Shown: positions 20,672 through 31,640, counted from the stretch's first letter. The stretch is DNA of 64,000 nt from Sorex araneus (GCF_027595985.1 NW_026570969.1:1-64000), one strand, 5' to 3'. The notes: a model not told the origin generated them from the sequence alone. Translations and numbers: made by a program.

Positions 20672-20855
20672 AACAGAGGCCAGAGCAATAGGACATCAAG
20701 GAGGGCATTTGCTTTGCAGGCAGCTGACCCCAGGGGTCGATCCTTGCATCCCATAGGGTCCCCAGAGCACCGCCAGGAGTGATTCCTGAGTGCAGAGCCA
20801 GGAGGAAGCCCTGAGCATCGCCGGGTGTGACCCAAAAAGCAAGAGAGAAAAAAAA
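20672..20855 (+). mobile_element. SOR SINE
   Basis: Full length but diverged head (GAGGCCAGAGCAATAGGACA); the tail runs into GAGAGAAA. Confidence 0.92.
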
Positions 20856-21013
20856 AAAGAGAGAGAAACTGCAGAGAGGACACAGAGGTAGAATCCTCTC
20901 ATTCATATAAAGTCCTAGATACAGCCCAAAAAAAATAAAGAGAGGGAAGAGGAGATAAAATACAGGTCCCGCCTGATACAACTCAAAGCCACAGCTCTGA
21001 ACAATCAACTTAA

Positions 21014-21190
21014 GGGGCTGGAGCGATAGCACAGCGGGGAGGGCGTTTGCCTTGCACACAGCCGACTTGGGTTCGATTCCCAGCATCCCAGAGGGTCCCC
21101 TGAGCACCGCCAGGGGTAACTTCTGAGTGCAGAGCCAGGAGTAACCCCTGTGCATTGCTGGGTGGGACCCAAAATGACAAAAAAAAAACC
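21014..21190 (+). mobile_element. SOR SINE within a minisatellite
   Basis: Full length, GGGTGGGACCCAAAATGAC end. Confidence 0.94.
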
Positions 21191-21466
21191 CAGAAACAAA
21201 CCATGAACTCAATTCATATACAATTCAAAAAAATAAAGGAGGAGGGGGAGGACCAATCCAGGTCCTGACTGATACAACTCCAACTCAAAACCACAACTCT
21301 GAACGAACCATCATCTCATTCATATAAAATCCTAGATAAAGCCCCCAAAAAATACAGAAGGGCGGGATAACCCATAAAGGTCCTATCTGATACAACTTGA
21401 AGTTGACACTCGGAACAAACCATCCTCTCAATTCTAGATAAAGCCACCCAAAAAAAAATTAAGGAG

Positions 21467-21660
21467 GGGGAGCTGGAGCCATAGCCCAGCGGGGAGGGCG
21501 TTGGCCTTGCACACAGCCGACCTGGGTTCGATTCCCAGCATCCCAGAGGGTCCCCTGAGCACCGCCAGGCGTGATTCCTGAGCTCAGAGCCAGGAGGGAC
21601 CCCTGAGCATCGCCGGGTGTGACCCAAAAAGCAAAATAAATAAATAAATAAATAAATAAA
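21467..21660 (+). mobile_element. SOR SINE within a minisatellite, (AAAT)n tail
   Basis: Full length; tail of seven AAAT units. Confidence 0.94.
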
Positions 21661-21845
21661 GGGTGGGGGAGAGACCAATACAGGTCCCGCCTGATACAGC
21701 TCGATCCCGAAACTCTGAAAGAAACCATCATCTCTTTCACATACAACTCTAGACAAAGCCCCCCAAAATAAAGAAGAGGTGTGTGTGGGGGGGGGAAGGG
21801 GTAAGGAATAAAGGTCCTACCTGATACAAGCCGAAGCCCTGCACT

Positions 21846-22285
21846 CCGGGGACCCCTTCCCCGTCACCATCACGGCCGGCAAACTCAGCCCTTGCTGCTG
21901 TGGGCACGAGACATCTGCCGCCTTCCAAAGCTCGGTCCTGCCCGCACCTGGCCCGTCCCCTCCACCTGCCCGTAATTAGACGCAGAGAAGGACCAGTCTG
22001 CGGGGGGTCAACCAGGCAGCTGGAGGGGGGGTGAGGGGGGGACGGGACGGTGGCCTATGGCCCGCCGTGTCGGTGTTTAACCACGGGGCCCTCATTTAGC
22101 AGAGGGATCACTGCTCCGAGCCTGGCCCTGGTCCGCCTGCTCCCAGGGCTGTAATTAGGGTCAGCCGCAGGATTAATTGGGCCCCCAGTGCTCCGGGGAG
22201 GGGCAGGAAGCCGGACCCGATGCCCTCTGTCCTGAGCTCCTGTTTGCTCATGCATTTCTGGCCCCAGAGAAGGTCCTTATATTAG
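21846..22285. other. Intergenic sequence, nothing recognised
   Basis: GC-rich, about 440 bp; no exon-like feature. Confidence 0.5.
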
Positions 22286-22428
22286 GGGCTGGAGCAAGAG
22301 CACAGCGGGGAGGGCATTTGCCTGGCACGCGGCCGACCCGGGTTCGATTCCCAGCATCCCATAGGGTCCCCCGAGCACCGCCAGGGGTGATTCCTGAGTG
22401 CAGAGCCAGGAGGAAGCCCTGAGCATCA
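22286..22428 (+). mobile_element. SOR SINE, 3'-truncated
   Basis: Head and body complete; ends at GAGCATCAAGTGGGCC without the usual tail. (TA)n follows at 22447-22467. Confidence 0.92.
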
Positions 22429-22469
22429 AGTGGGCCAACAATCAAATATATATATATATATATATATAA

Positions 22470-22655
22470 AGACTTTTTTTTTCTTTTGGGTGTCACACCC
22501 AGCGATGCTCAGGGGTTCCTCCTGGTTTTGCACTCAGGAATTATTCCTGGCAGTGCCTGGGGGACCCTATGGGATGCCGGGGATTGAACCTGGGTCTTTG
22601 GCTGTGTGCAAGGCAAACGCCCTCCCCGCTGTGCTATTGTTCTGCATCCTCAAGA
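22470..22655 (-). mobile_element. SOR SINE
   Basis: Full length with slightly diverged head end (GCTATTGTTCTGCATCC). Confidence 0.92.
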
Positions 22656-22734
22656 AAAAAAAAAAAAGCATACACATTCATGTTGTGATCGATCAGTCGA
22701 TCAGTTGGTCAGAGGCACAGAGAAAAGTCAGGCT

Positions 22735-22910
22735 GGGGCTGGAGCGAGAGCACAGCGGGGAGGGCATTTGCCTGGCATGCGGCAAACCTGGGTTCGATTC
22801 CCAGCATCCCATAGGGTCCCCTGAGCACCGCCAGGAGTTATTCCTGAGTGCAGAGCCAGGAGGAACCCCTGAGCATCGCCGGGTGGGACCCAAAAAGCAA
22901 GAAGAAGAAA
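22735..22910 (+). mobile_element. SOR SINE
   Basis: Full length, GAGAGCACAGCGGGGAGGG head variant. Confidence 0.95.
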
Positions 22911-23326
22911 TGTATGCCCAGTATGTCAGTTTTGGGGGCAGGCACTTAACTGCGATGTTACAAGAGCTGATGGCTAGACAAGGAGCCTCAGGCGTCCTCT
23001 GTGTGTGAGTGTGGTCCAATACCTCCTCAGCCCAGCTGGTCGGGGCTTTAATCCCTGCCCACGTTGGTATCGCCGGTCGCTGGGTGGTCAGGCGGGGTCC
23101 ACGCTGGGGGCGTGTGCTCCTGTCTGGATTTGAATCTTCCATTCAGAGTTGTTTCATTCCTGATTCTCAGCGTTTTCATTCGTCGTCTGTTGTTGAGATT
23201 CATGGAGAACTTTGTGTGACTTGGAATGTTCCTCATCTGTGGAGATAAAAAGCAAAACCTCACCCCCATGTTTCTACTCGGCCTGGTAACCAATCAGCAG
23301 AGACTCGATCCTTAGAAAGGACTTTG
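22911..23326. other. Intergenic sequence, nothing recognised
   Basis: Ordinary-composition sequence of about 415 bp. Confidence 0.5.
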
Positions 23327-23337
23327 TGTCTGATTGA

Positions 23338-23511
23338 TTTTTTTTTTCTTTTTGGGTCACACCCAGGGATGCACCGGGGTTCCTCCTGGCTCATACACTC
23401 AGGAATGACTCCTGGCGGTGCTTGGGTGACCCTATGGGATGCTGGAAATCGAACCTGGGTCGGCCGCGTGCAAGGCAAATGCCCTCCCCACTGTGCTATC
23501 GCTCCAGCCCC
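23338..23511 (-). mobile_element. SOR SINE with target-site duplication
   Basis: Full length; CTGATTGATTTTTTTTT repeated at 23327 and 23512. Confidence 0.95.
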
Positions 23512-23642
23512 CTGATTGATTTTTTTTTTTTGTGGCTTATTTTTTATTGTATTAGAGTCTGTTTCTCCCGGGTTATTTTGGAATTCCCAATGTTTTTTCT
23601 GCAGAAGTTATGTTATCAGTATAGTTTAAAAACTTGAAAGTA

Positions 23643-23793
23643 GGGGGCTGGAGCGATAGCACAGCAGGGAGGGCGTCTGCCTTGCACGTGGCCGCCCCGG
23701 GTTCGATTCCCAGCATCCCATAGGGTCCCCCCGAGCACCATCAGGAGTCATTCCTGAGTGCAGAGCCAGGAGTCAGCCCTGCGCATTGCCTGG
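23643..23793 (+). mobile_element. SOR SINE, 3'-truncated against a second SINE family
   Basis: Complete to GCGCATTGCCTGG, then joins head-on to a minus-strand second-family SINE. Confidence 0.93.
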
Positions 23794-24050
23794 TCACTGT
23801 CTCTGTCACTGCCATCCCGTTGGTCATCGATTTGCTCACGAGGGCACAGTAACGTCTCCCTTGTGAGACTTGTTGTGACTGTTTTTGGCATATGTTGGCA
23901 TATTTCGCTACGGGGAGCTTGCCAGGCTCTGCCGTGCGGGCGGGATACTCTCGGTACCTGGCCGGGCTCTCTGAGAGGGTCGGAGGAATCAAACCCGGGT
24001 TGGCCGCGTGCAAGGCAAACGCCCTCCCCGCTGTGCCATCGCTCCAGCCC
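23794..24050 (-). mobile_element. Second SINE family (SOR-like head, different body)
   Basis: The head equals the SOR tRNA-related head, but after the B box the body is unrelated to SOR: TCTCGGAGAGCCCGGCAAGC, GCCAGGCTCTGCCGTGCGGG (reverse), CGAGATGCCAAACACAGTCA, GTCTCACCGTGGAGACGTGA and a tail of ACAGTGATACAGTG type instead of poly(A). About 250 bp. Other copies at 29.3, 35.6, 36.3, 36.9 and 39.5 kb. Confidence 0.85.
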
Positions 24051-24112
24051 AAAAGTATCCTTTATAATATAAAAAAAAAAAAAAAAATTTCCGGGTGTGA
24101 CCCAAAAAGAAA

Positions 24113-24525
24113 AGAAAATTTAGGACTTCCAGAGACACATCTTCCGATGATGCCGGAAGCCTACGCAGACCCTCCCGGACCCCCACGTACCCTGTCCTTA
24201 CCTTCGTCCGCCAGATGTCATGTGGCAGGTCAGAGGTCAATGAGTCGGTCGGAGACGCAGAGACAAGTCAGACACGAGGAACGATGGCCGCAAGGAAGAC
24301 CCCGGCCCTCTCCTGGCTCCGGGGCCCAGAGGGGGTCCTGCAGCCTCTGACTTGCTCCCTTCATGGTCAAGCCCCCCCCCCCCGCCCCCCAAGGAACTCA
24401 GCAGAACAGGAAGAACCAAGACACGGCAACGTGGGGGGCACAGGATGAGGGTGAAGCAGAAGTGGCCCCGCACCTGAGACTCAAGAGGTTCCGACCCCCG
24501 CCCACCTGGGGTCTGTGATTAATCA
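24113..24525. other. Intergenic sequence, nothing recognised
   Basis: Follows a 30-bp SOR 3' end at 24080-24112; contains a C run at 24375-24395. No exon recognised. Confidence 0.5.
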
Positions 24526-24640
24526 GGGGACCCTATGGGATGCTGGGAATTGAACCCGGGTCGGCCGCGTGCAAGGCAAACACCCTCCCTGCTGTGCTAT
24601 CACTCCAGCCCCAGCAAGGTTTTTTTTTTTTTTTTTAAAG
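24526..24640 (-). mobile_element. SOR SINE 5' half
   Basis: Only head and half of the body; a T run follows at 24619. Confidence 0.85.
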
Positions 24641-24689
24641 TTAACTCTTTCCAGCTCTATCAGACTCACCAGCCTCAGTTTACCCATTT

Positions 24690-25090
24690 AACTGGTTCTC
24701 TCCCCAGGCAGTAAATTCCCGGGGCAGTGATAGCTCTGCCATTGCAAAGGCCAGAGAAAAACAGGAACTCCGGCCTGAGACGACCCTCCCCCGCCCACAG
24801 CCGGGGGCCCAGAGAAGCTCCGGCAGAGACAAAAGGCCAGAGAAAGGAATTTCCAAGAAGCCCACCCCCACTCCCAGCCCCCTTGGCAGCCCCCTTAGCA
24901 ACGGACTCTGACCTGGGGAGAAGCCCCAGTTGGGGGCAGGTGGGAGAGACCCCATCTAGGCCCATTGGGCCCAGGGAGGGCGCAGATCCTGCCCCCAAAG
25001 TTTCTATTTTCCCCTTCTCCCTCCGCAAAGAATTCCCTGAGGCTGCCCTTGGCCCAAGCTGTTCCCTTCTAGCCAGGCTTCTAGCCAGTC
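24690..25090 (+). mobile_element. LTR-like repeat, family A
   Basis: One of five copies of a GC-rich family marked by AACAGGAACTCCGGCCTGAG, GGAATTTCCAAGAAGCCCA and CCCTTAGCAACGGACTCTGA. Better preserved copies end in CTCCAAATAAAATCT, a polyadenylation signal, so an LTR is a reasonable guess; no internal retroviral genes are attached. Confidence 0.55.
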
Positions 25091-25097
25091 CTATGGT

Positions 25098-25279
25098 TCT
25101 TTTTTTTTTTTCTTTTCTTTTTGGGTCACACCCGGCGATGCTCAGGGGTCCCTCCTGGCTCTGCACTCAGGAATTACTCCTGGCGGTGCTCAGGGGACCC
25201 TATGGGATGCTGGGAATCCAACCCGGGTCGGCCCCCTGCAAGGCAAACGCCCTCCCCGCTGTGCTATCACTGCAGCCCC
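25098..25279 (-). mobile_element. SOR SINE
   Basis: Full length; head end reads GCTATCACTGCAGCCCC. Confidence 0.95.
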
Positions 25280-25429
25280 AAGTGAGTCCAGTGATCAGTA
25301 AGATATCTCTGGGCCCAGCAGGTGGGCCTGACCAATTAACTCACAACGCTTGGGGAAACTGCCAACATTGCTGATTGACATGCCATAAAGTGTGCCCAGG
25401 AACCAGGGTCTGGGCCAGACTGCTCTGCC

Positions 25430-25506
25430 TTGGATGAGACTCGGACCCTAACTCAGGTCAGCCACGTGCAAGGCAAACGCTCGGCCCACTGTATTGCTCT
25501 GACCCC
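25430..25506 (-). mobile_element. SOR SINE 5' fragment
   Basis: AGGTCAGCCACGTGCAAGGC and TATTGCTCTGACCCCC are the remains of the head. Confidence 0.7.
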
Positions 25507-25528
25507 CTCAAAAATTATTTTTTTTAGA

Positions 25529-25715
25529 GGCTGGAGCTATAGCACAGCGGGGAGGGCGTTTGCCTTGCACGCGGCCGACCCGGGTTCAAATCCCAGCATC
25601 CCCTATGGTCCCCTGAGCACCGCCAGGAGTCATTCCTGAGTGCAGAGCCCAGGAGGAACCCCTGTGCATCGCCGGGTGGGACCCAAAAAGCAAAAATAAA
25701 ATAAAATAAATTTTT
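25529..25715 (+). mobile_element. SOR SINE
   Basis: Full length, tail with AAAAT units. Confidence 0.95.
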
Positions 25716-27300
25716 TTAACAATAAAAAAAAATCACAATTTCCATCAGCCAGGGGGGAGAGGGGGATTGCACAAAATTCAACAGACTCAGAAGCTTTTTT
25801 TTTTTTTTTCTCCCTCTTGGAATCTCCAAACCGAACCGTCCTTTGAAGGCATGTAACCACAGCTATGCCTTTTCGCCCGCTTTTGGAAAAAGGATTCCTG
25901 AGCCGGCCGCGGAGAGAGATGAAAGAAAGAGGCGGCTGCTGGGGCCATGCTGCAAACGTGGCCGAAAACGGGCTCCTCGGAACGGAATGGACCCCCCAGC
26001 ACAGGTCAGCCCCCCCCCTGGGTGCTGGCGGAATCAAAGCCACTTGTGTTTGCTCCCGGGGCAGCCCTGCGGGGTGGGCAAGGGGTGGGGGGGTGTTGCT
26101 TCTGGCCCTGTGATGTTTGTCCCTGTGTGTGTGAGCCCGTCTTGCAGGCAGGCTGCAGCCCTGGGCCAGCTGGCTCTGGTCACTTCCTGGCCTGCGCTGG
26201 GCACGGCAGCGGAACTCGGTGTCCCGACGACGAGGACTCACCAGTCACCAGACACAGACGTGCATTGTCTGGCCGGCTCGGCTGTTTGGCCAGCTTGCGG
26301 CCAGGGCAGCGTCCAGCTTGGAGGGAGCCGGCGGCAGGTAGGCACAGAGCTGCACGCAGCTGCTGGCTGACCAGGACCTGCCAGCAAGTAAGGGAGCCAC
26401 TTCCCCCGGGGCATCCCTGCCGTAACCCTGGCAGGCAGCCTGGAGGAGGCATGCCCTGCTGGCACTCGCAATGCTGCTTGCTTGGGGGGCAGGGGAGAAG
26501 GCTGCTATCTGTGGCACCATCCGTGGCTGCTTCTGTGGCCACGAAAGGTGTTTCAGAGTAGGGGCCAATGTTGGAGGTGAGCAGATGCTTGGAGCAGCAG
26601 GGGGGAAAAAGCTGGCTGGATTGGGGACCCCCAGCCCCGCCTCTGGGATAGGGGAGGGTGCGGAGAAGGTGGTGTTTGCAGTGGGGGGGGGGGGGGTTTA
26701 CAGAAAACAGACTCGCTCACGGGGGCACGGCAGACTGGGCAGCATTTGGGGTCCGTGATGGTGGGGGACGGGGAGGGGGGTTCCTATTGCAACAGCTTCC
26801 CTGGTTCTCTCTGGGCCTGAGCTCTGAAGAATGGGGCAGCGGGCCGGCAGGGGTGTGGGGGGCGGCTGGCCCTCGGACGCCTGGGGAGACAAGCCAACAC
26901 CTCCGGTGTCTTGGAATTCCTGATCTCTGACTTGCAGGACCCGTCGTCGGGGGTGGGAGGCAGGAAGCCAGAGTGTAAACTTCCTTTTTGGCTGTTTTGA
27001 TTGGTGGAGGGGGGTCGGAATTCTCTCACCCGGGCGCTATTGGGGATCACTAATTCCCTCCGTGGGGTGCAGGAAAGGGTTCTAGAGCTCCCCGTTTTTA
27101 TTGTCCTTTCCTCTCCGATGGCGGTCTTCCGCCCTCTCCAAATTCACATCCCCCTGCGCCCAGTTCTGTGCACACAGCACGGCACGGCGCTGGGCTCTGT
27201 CTGCCACAGGGAAGTGAGTTTGATACACGTGTAAGTGGCAGCATCCTTGCAACACGTGGCTGGGCGCCTCTCACAAGTAGGGCAGCTGCCCTGCCTGATA
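25716..27300. other. Largest repeat-free intergenic stretch, no gene recognised
   Basis: About 1.6 kb of GC-rich, mostly unique sequence. Several open frames exceed 100 codons on both strands, but none shows a family I know, and overlapping frames in all directions are expected at this GC content. A G run occurs at 26683-26696. Confidence 0.5.
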
Positions 27301-28810
27301 CTGTTATCTCTGGCCGGATACATTGATGCAGTGCAAGGCAGTGAAAACAATTACTCCGATGCACTTCCGTATCGTCACATAGTTTCGGAGTGTGATACAT
27401 TTATACAATGTAATGCAGTAAACACAATTTGTTGCATTTTTATATCATCACATAATTTAGCATTCTGATACATTCCTACGATGTGATGCAGTGTAGACAA
27501 TTTCTCGGATGCATTTTTATAACATCATATAATTTAAGAATCTGATAGATTTATACAACTTCTCTGATGCATTTTTATATCATCACATAATTTAGGAGCC
27601 TGATAGATTTATACAATGTAATGAAGTGAAGACAACTGCTCTCATTCATTCTTATATCATCACATAATTTAGGAGTCGGATACATTTATGCATTGCAAGG
27701 CAGTGATAATAATTACCTCGATGCATCTTTAGGTCCTATAATTTATAAGTCTGATACATGTATATGATGTAGTGCAGTGAAGGATATTGCTCTGATACAT
27801 TCTTATATCATCACATAATTTAGGAGTCTGATACATTTCTACAATGTAATGCAGTAAACACAATTTCTCCGTTGCGTTTTTATATCATCACATAATTTAG
27901 GATGCTGATACATTTCTACGATGTGATGCAGTGTAGACAATTTCTCGGATGCATCTTTATAACATCGTATAATTTATGAATCTGATAGATTTATACAACT
28001 TCTCTGATGCATTTTTATATCATCACATAATTTAGGAACCTGATAGATTTATACAATGTAATGAAGTGAAGACAACTGCTCTCATGCATTCTTACATCAT
28101 CACATAATTTAGGAGTCTGATACATTTATACAATGTAATGCAGTAAACACAGTTTCTGTTGCGTTTTTATATCATCACATACTTTGGGATTCTGATACAT
28201 TTCTACGATGTAACGCAGTGCAGACAATTTCTCTGACGCATTTTTATATCATCGTATAATTTAGGAATTGGATAGATTTATACGATGCAATGCAGTGAAG
28301 AAAATTTCTCTGATGCATTCTTATATCATCACAAAATTTAGGAACCTGATAGATTTATACAATGTAATGCAGTGAAGACAAGTTCTCTGATACATTCTTC
28401 TATTATCACATAATTTAGGGGTCTGATAGATTTATACGATGTAATGCAGTGAATTCAACTGCTCTCATGCATTCTTATAGCATCACATAATTTAGGAGTC
28501 TGATACATTTATACATTGCAAGGCCGTGGAAACAATTATTCTGATGCGTTTTTATTTCATCACATAATTTAGGAGCCTGACACATTTTATACATTTCAAG
28601 GCAGTGAAAACAATTGCTCTGGCGCATTTTTTATATCATCACATAATTGAGGATTCTGACACATTTACACATTTCAAGGCAGTGGAAACAATTGCTCTGG
28701 TGCATTTTTATATCATCATATCATTTAGGAGTCTGATAGAGTTACACAATGTAATGCGGTGTAGACAATTGCTCCAATGTATTTTTAAATCATAATATAA
28801 TTAGGACAGC
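27300..28810. repeat. AT-rich minisatellite, about 77-bp period
   Basis: About 19 units of TGATACATTTATACAATGTA, TGCAGTGAAGACAATT, CTCTGATGCATTTTTATATC and ATCACATAATTTAGGAGTC. Several neighbouring units share the same 18-bp internal deletion (near 27541 and 27990), so blocks of units have duplicated together. Confidence 0.92.
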
Positions 28811-28859
28811 TAGCCTGGTCTAGCTATATAGTGCAATGCAGTTAGGACATCTGGTATTT

Positions 28860-29005
28860 ATTTTCCAGGGGGTGGGGGTTGCCGTCTGCACACCCAGCAG
28901 TGCTCAGGGGTTCCTGCTGGTTCTGCACTCAGGAATTACTCCTGACAGTGCTCAGGGGACCCTATGGGGCACACCTGGGATGGAATTTAGGTTTGCCTCT
29001 TGCAA
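28860..29005 (-). mobile_element. SOR SINE, diverged and head-truncated
   Basis: CACACCCAGCAGTGCTCAGG, CTGCACTCAGGAATTACTCC and GGACCCTATGGGGCACACC. Confidence 0.85.
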
Positions 29006-29171
29006 GACAAGCAATAAAATCATTCTCCTGCTAATTAATTCATAGCCACACTGGGCGTTGGGGACCACTATGCAGCCATTGGGGCCGCCAAAAAAGCTTT
29101 GTTTTGAACTCAGAACCATGGAAAGTCAGATTCTGGGGCAGTCAAGCTTAACATAAGGCTGCCTTACACCA

Positions 29172-29325
29172 TAATTTTTTTTTGGGGGGGGGTCACACCC
29201 GGCGATGCACAGGGGTCACTCCTGGCTCATGCACTCAGGAATCACCCCTGGCGGTGCTGGGATTCGAACCCGGGTCGGCCGTGTGCAAGGCAAACACCCT
29301 ACCCGCTGTGCTATCACTCCAGCCC
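29172..29325 (-). mobile_element. SOR SINE with internal deletion
   Basis: The CTCAGGGGACCCTATGGGA segment is missing between GGCGGTGCT and GGGATTCGAACC. Confidence 0.93.
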
Positions 29326-29337
29326 CCTGTACACCAT

Positions 29338-29605
29338 TATTTGTGGTGGATCGATAGCCCTGCGGGGAGGGCGTTTGCTACGGCACAGGCACTGGCCAAC
29401 CCGGGTTCGATTCCTCCGCCCCTCTCGGAGAGCCCGGCAAGCTCCCAAGAGTCTCCCGCCCGCCCGGCAGAGCCTGGCAAGCTCCCCGTGGCGTCTCCGA
29501 GATGCCAAACACAGTCACAGCAAGTCTCACCATGGAGACGTGACTGGCGCCCGCTCGAGCCCATCAATGAGCAACGGGATGACAGTGATACAGTGATGCC
29601 ATAAT
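29338..29605 (+). mobile_element. Second SINE family, near full length
   Basis: The best view of the family: head, GGGTTCGATTCCTCCGCCCC, body with two copies of a GCCTGGCAAGCTCCC-type segment, GACTGGCGCCCGCTCGAGC and the tail GACAGTGATACAGTGATG. No A tail. Confidence 0.88.
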
Positions 29606-29641
29606 TTAGGCAGGGGGGGGCCTGTCACAAGTCCAGGTTGA

Positions 29642-29825
29642 GGGCTGGAGCGATAGCACAGCGGGGAGGGCGTTGGCCTTGCACACACAGTCGACCCAGG
29701 TTTGACTCCCAGCATCCCACAGGGTCCCCCAGCACCGCCAGGAGGAATTCCTGAGTGCAGAGCCAGGAGGAACCCCTGAGCATCGCCGGGTGGGACCCGA
29801 AAAGGAAAAAAAAAAAAAAAAAGTC
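29642..29825 (+). mobile_element. SOR SINE
   Basis: Full length with a 17-A tail. Confidence 0.95.
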
Positions 29826-30150
29826 CAGGTTCTGGCTTTCTCCTCCTCCAAAACCTCTCCCTTCTCTTTCCTTCTATAATGTGCCAGAGTACTGCTACTT
29901 ACTCAGCTATTAAGTCGACTGAATTTTTCTCCTCTTCCTTTTCTCCTCCTCCCCTTGCTTCATCCTTTTTTTTTTAAAACCCTCCTCCTTTCCTTTCACC
30001 TTCAGCCCCTGGGCACCCCCTATCAGCCCACCCCTGGAGGTGCTCAGGGGGCCCTTATGGGATTGGGATGCTGGGAATCAAACCTGGGTCGGCCACGTGC
30101 AAGGGCAACAAGCCCCAGGATTTTTTTTCTTTCAGGTCTGGGTGTGGGGA
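29826..30150. other. Mixed sequence with a SOR fragment
   Basis: Pyrimidine-rich sequence, a minus-strand SOR 5' fragment (30020-30110) and the edge of the LTR described at 30285. Confidence 0.5.
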
Positions 30151-30153
30151 GAG

Positions 30154-30221
<68 letters not shown>

Positions 30222-30266
30222 AGGGAGGGAGGGAGAGAGAGAGGGAGGGAGAGAGAGAGAGGAGTG
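30148..30266. repeat. (GA)n simple repeat
   Basis: GA repeats with GGAGGGAGGGAG interruptions, at the distal edge of the retroviral LTR. Confidence 0.95.
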
Positions 30267-30284
30267 AGACTGCATTAAAGATAA

Positions 30285-30919
30285 AGGACTCACATGATAA
30301 TGCCAAGTCACAGTGAGGCTTTATTTCCAGCTATCGGGGGTCCCTGCATTTGCCCGACACAGTAGGTTTTCAACAAGGACCCCAGCACTAGATAGAGCAA
30401 GATCTTATACTTTCATTTCTCTTAGTAAAGAAGGAATACTGCTATTTATTCAGCCACTGTTGAAGCTGATTGAATTGAGCACAGACTCCACATTACTTTT
30501 TTATTCAGAATGTTAACTTTATTATTATTCCCCCCCCTTTTTATTGATTCACCGTGAGATACAGTCACAAAGCGTTCTTGTTTGAGCATCATCAGTCATA
30601 CGATCAAACACCCATCCCTCCACCAGTGCACACTCCACCACCAAAACCCCCAGCTTAAAACTTTTACTTTAGCAAGTACGCATTCCTCGCAGTTTTCCAT
30701 TATCCATACATACAACACAGTATCTTTGGCCCACAATACCCAGTCCACATCCTGACAATCAGAATCCAGAGATTATGTAACCTTTATCTCGGGGACCTAA
30801 TCTTTGTGACAACTATCTGGTTTTTCTGCTTTTCCCCCGTGCCTACCGGAAATGAGCTAGTTTCTAGTTTCTAAGTCACTTCAGAGCCTGACAGTTCTCC
30901 AGTGAAGAGGGTCCTCACA
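30285..30919 (-). mobile_element. Endogenous retrovirus 3' LTR
   Basis: On the minus strand a purine tract (AAAGGGGGGGA, 30930-30920) is followed by TGTGAGGACC at 30919, the expected LTR start. An AATAAAGCCTCACTGTGAC polyadenylation region lies at 30325 downward. An L1-type fragment (30530-30660) has inserted within the LTR. The distal end is blurred by the (GA)n tract. No matching 5' LTR was found in the window. Confidence 0.72.
30530..30660 (-). mobile_element. L1-type 3' end inside the LTR
   Basis: Minus strand GTGCACTGGTGGAGGGATGG, CGCTTTGTGACTGTATCTCA and GTGAATCAATAAAAA. The AT-rich sequence beyond it (to 30430) matches the 10.4 kb locus. Confidence 0.6.
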
Positions 30920-30938
30920 TCCCCCCCTTTAGTTACTC

Positions 30939-31065
30939 CTAAGAGGAACCTTCTGATGCCTGCACTGTGTCTAGCCTGCCTTTAGCAAGAGCCACCAACT
31001 TACTCAGGATGCAGAAACCCAGGGTCAGGAGCAAAAGCGGAAGCACTGCAAAATCTCAGGGGAGT
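30939..31065 (-). pseudogene. Retroviral env remnant (transmembrane subunit C-terminus)
   Basis: About 40 codons ending in a stop at 30941-30939, just ahead of the purine tract. A leucine-rich membrane segment with the LTLGFCIL pattern is followed by a short basic tail, typical of class I (gamma-type) envelope proteins. Everything upstream in env is missing or unrecognisable, so this is a non-functional relic. Confidence 0.7.
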
Positions 31066-31399
31066 AGGGATCAGGGTGACAACTTGACTTTCCTAGCTCC
31101 CTCATTGATCAATACTCCTGTGGCACGATCTTTCCCCTGAAACACAACTCAAGGGGGAGTGGAGTTGGGAAAAGTAGGAAGGAGACAAGGAAGGGGTTAC
31201 GTGGGGATTACAAGCAAGCCAAGTCCCTCAACAAACAAACACAGGCGCCAGCTTGGGGCATAACCAGCACCCATCCAGGCTAATTCTACTTGTCTCAGGA
31301 ATCAAAGAGGACCAAGTGCCAAAACGGGGGCCGGCAAATAACTCACTTTGCAGTGGTCACTGCAAGCATGCAGAAACAGAATAACCCGTGCCCTTTCCC
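31066..31399 (-). other. Residual retroviral or unassigned sequence between pol and env relics
   Basis: No convincing envelope sequence; the place where an env gene has been deleted. Confidence 0.45.
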
Positions 31400-31640
31400 G
31401 CGTGGGGTGGTCTCCCCTTGTCCAGGAAGGCCAAAAGGAGGGAGGCAGCTATGACATGTGAAACATGGACCCAGGTCTTGGCTCCATCCACCTTCAGAGC
31501 TGTGAGTCTGGGCAGGACCCTGGTGTAAGTAAGGACCTTGCAGGTGGCCAGTCCCTCGTCCCCCGAATTCAGGCCAGACCGCCCACTGTGTTCACTGTGG
31601 TAGTGTGGCTTGTAGTCACGCATGGAGCTGGGCCTTCACA
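31400..31640 (-). pseudogene. Retroviral pol remnant (integrase C-terminal end)
   Basis: Contains the TALKVDG...W(V/I)H.SHV pattern of the integrase C-terminus of class I endogenous retroviruses at about 31506-31450. Only about 60-80 codons remain, and the distance to the env end (about 340 bp) is far too short for a complete env gene, so a large deletion has occurred. Confidence 0.7.

Larger units (their letters stand above)
20865..21845. repeat. Minisatellite of about 110-bp units, split by two SINEs
   Basis: About five units of the type CAGGTCC(T/C)GCCTGATACA ... ACTCTGAACAAACCATC(A/C)TCTC ... TAGATAAAGCCCCCAAAAAATA. SOR copies at 21014 and 21467 interrupt it; removing them restores the periodicity. 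Confidence 0.85.

Noticed and set aside
25843-26570. Overlapping frames of 100-200 codons in the GC-rich intergenic stretch
   Set aside because: Frames overlap on both strands, none has a recognisable family, and at this GC content stop codons are rare; kept only as unexplained sequence.
29338-29420. tRNA genes suggested by A- and B-box matches in SINE heads
   Set aside because: No cloverleaf or anticodon arm of a functional tRNA; these are SINE polymerase III promoters.
30155-30278. A reading frame of Glu/Arg repeats near the retroviral LTR
   Set aside because: Pure (GA)n translation.
31066-31399. A complete retroviral envelope gene
   Set aside because: The space between the pol and env relics is far too small and shows no signal peptide, surface subunit or fusion region.
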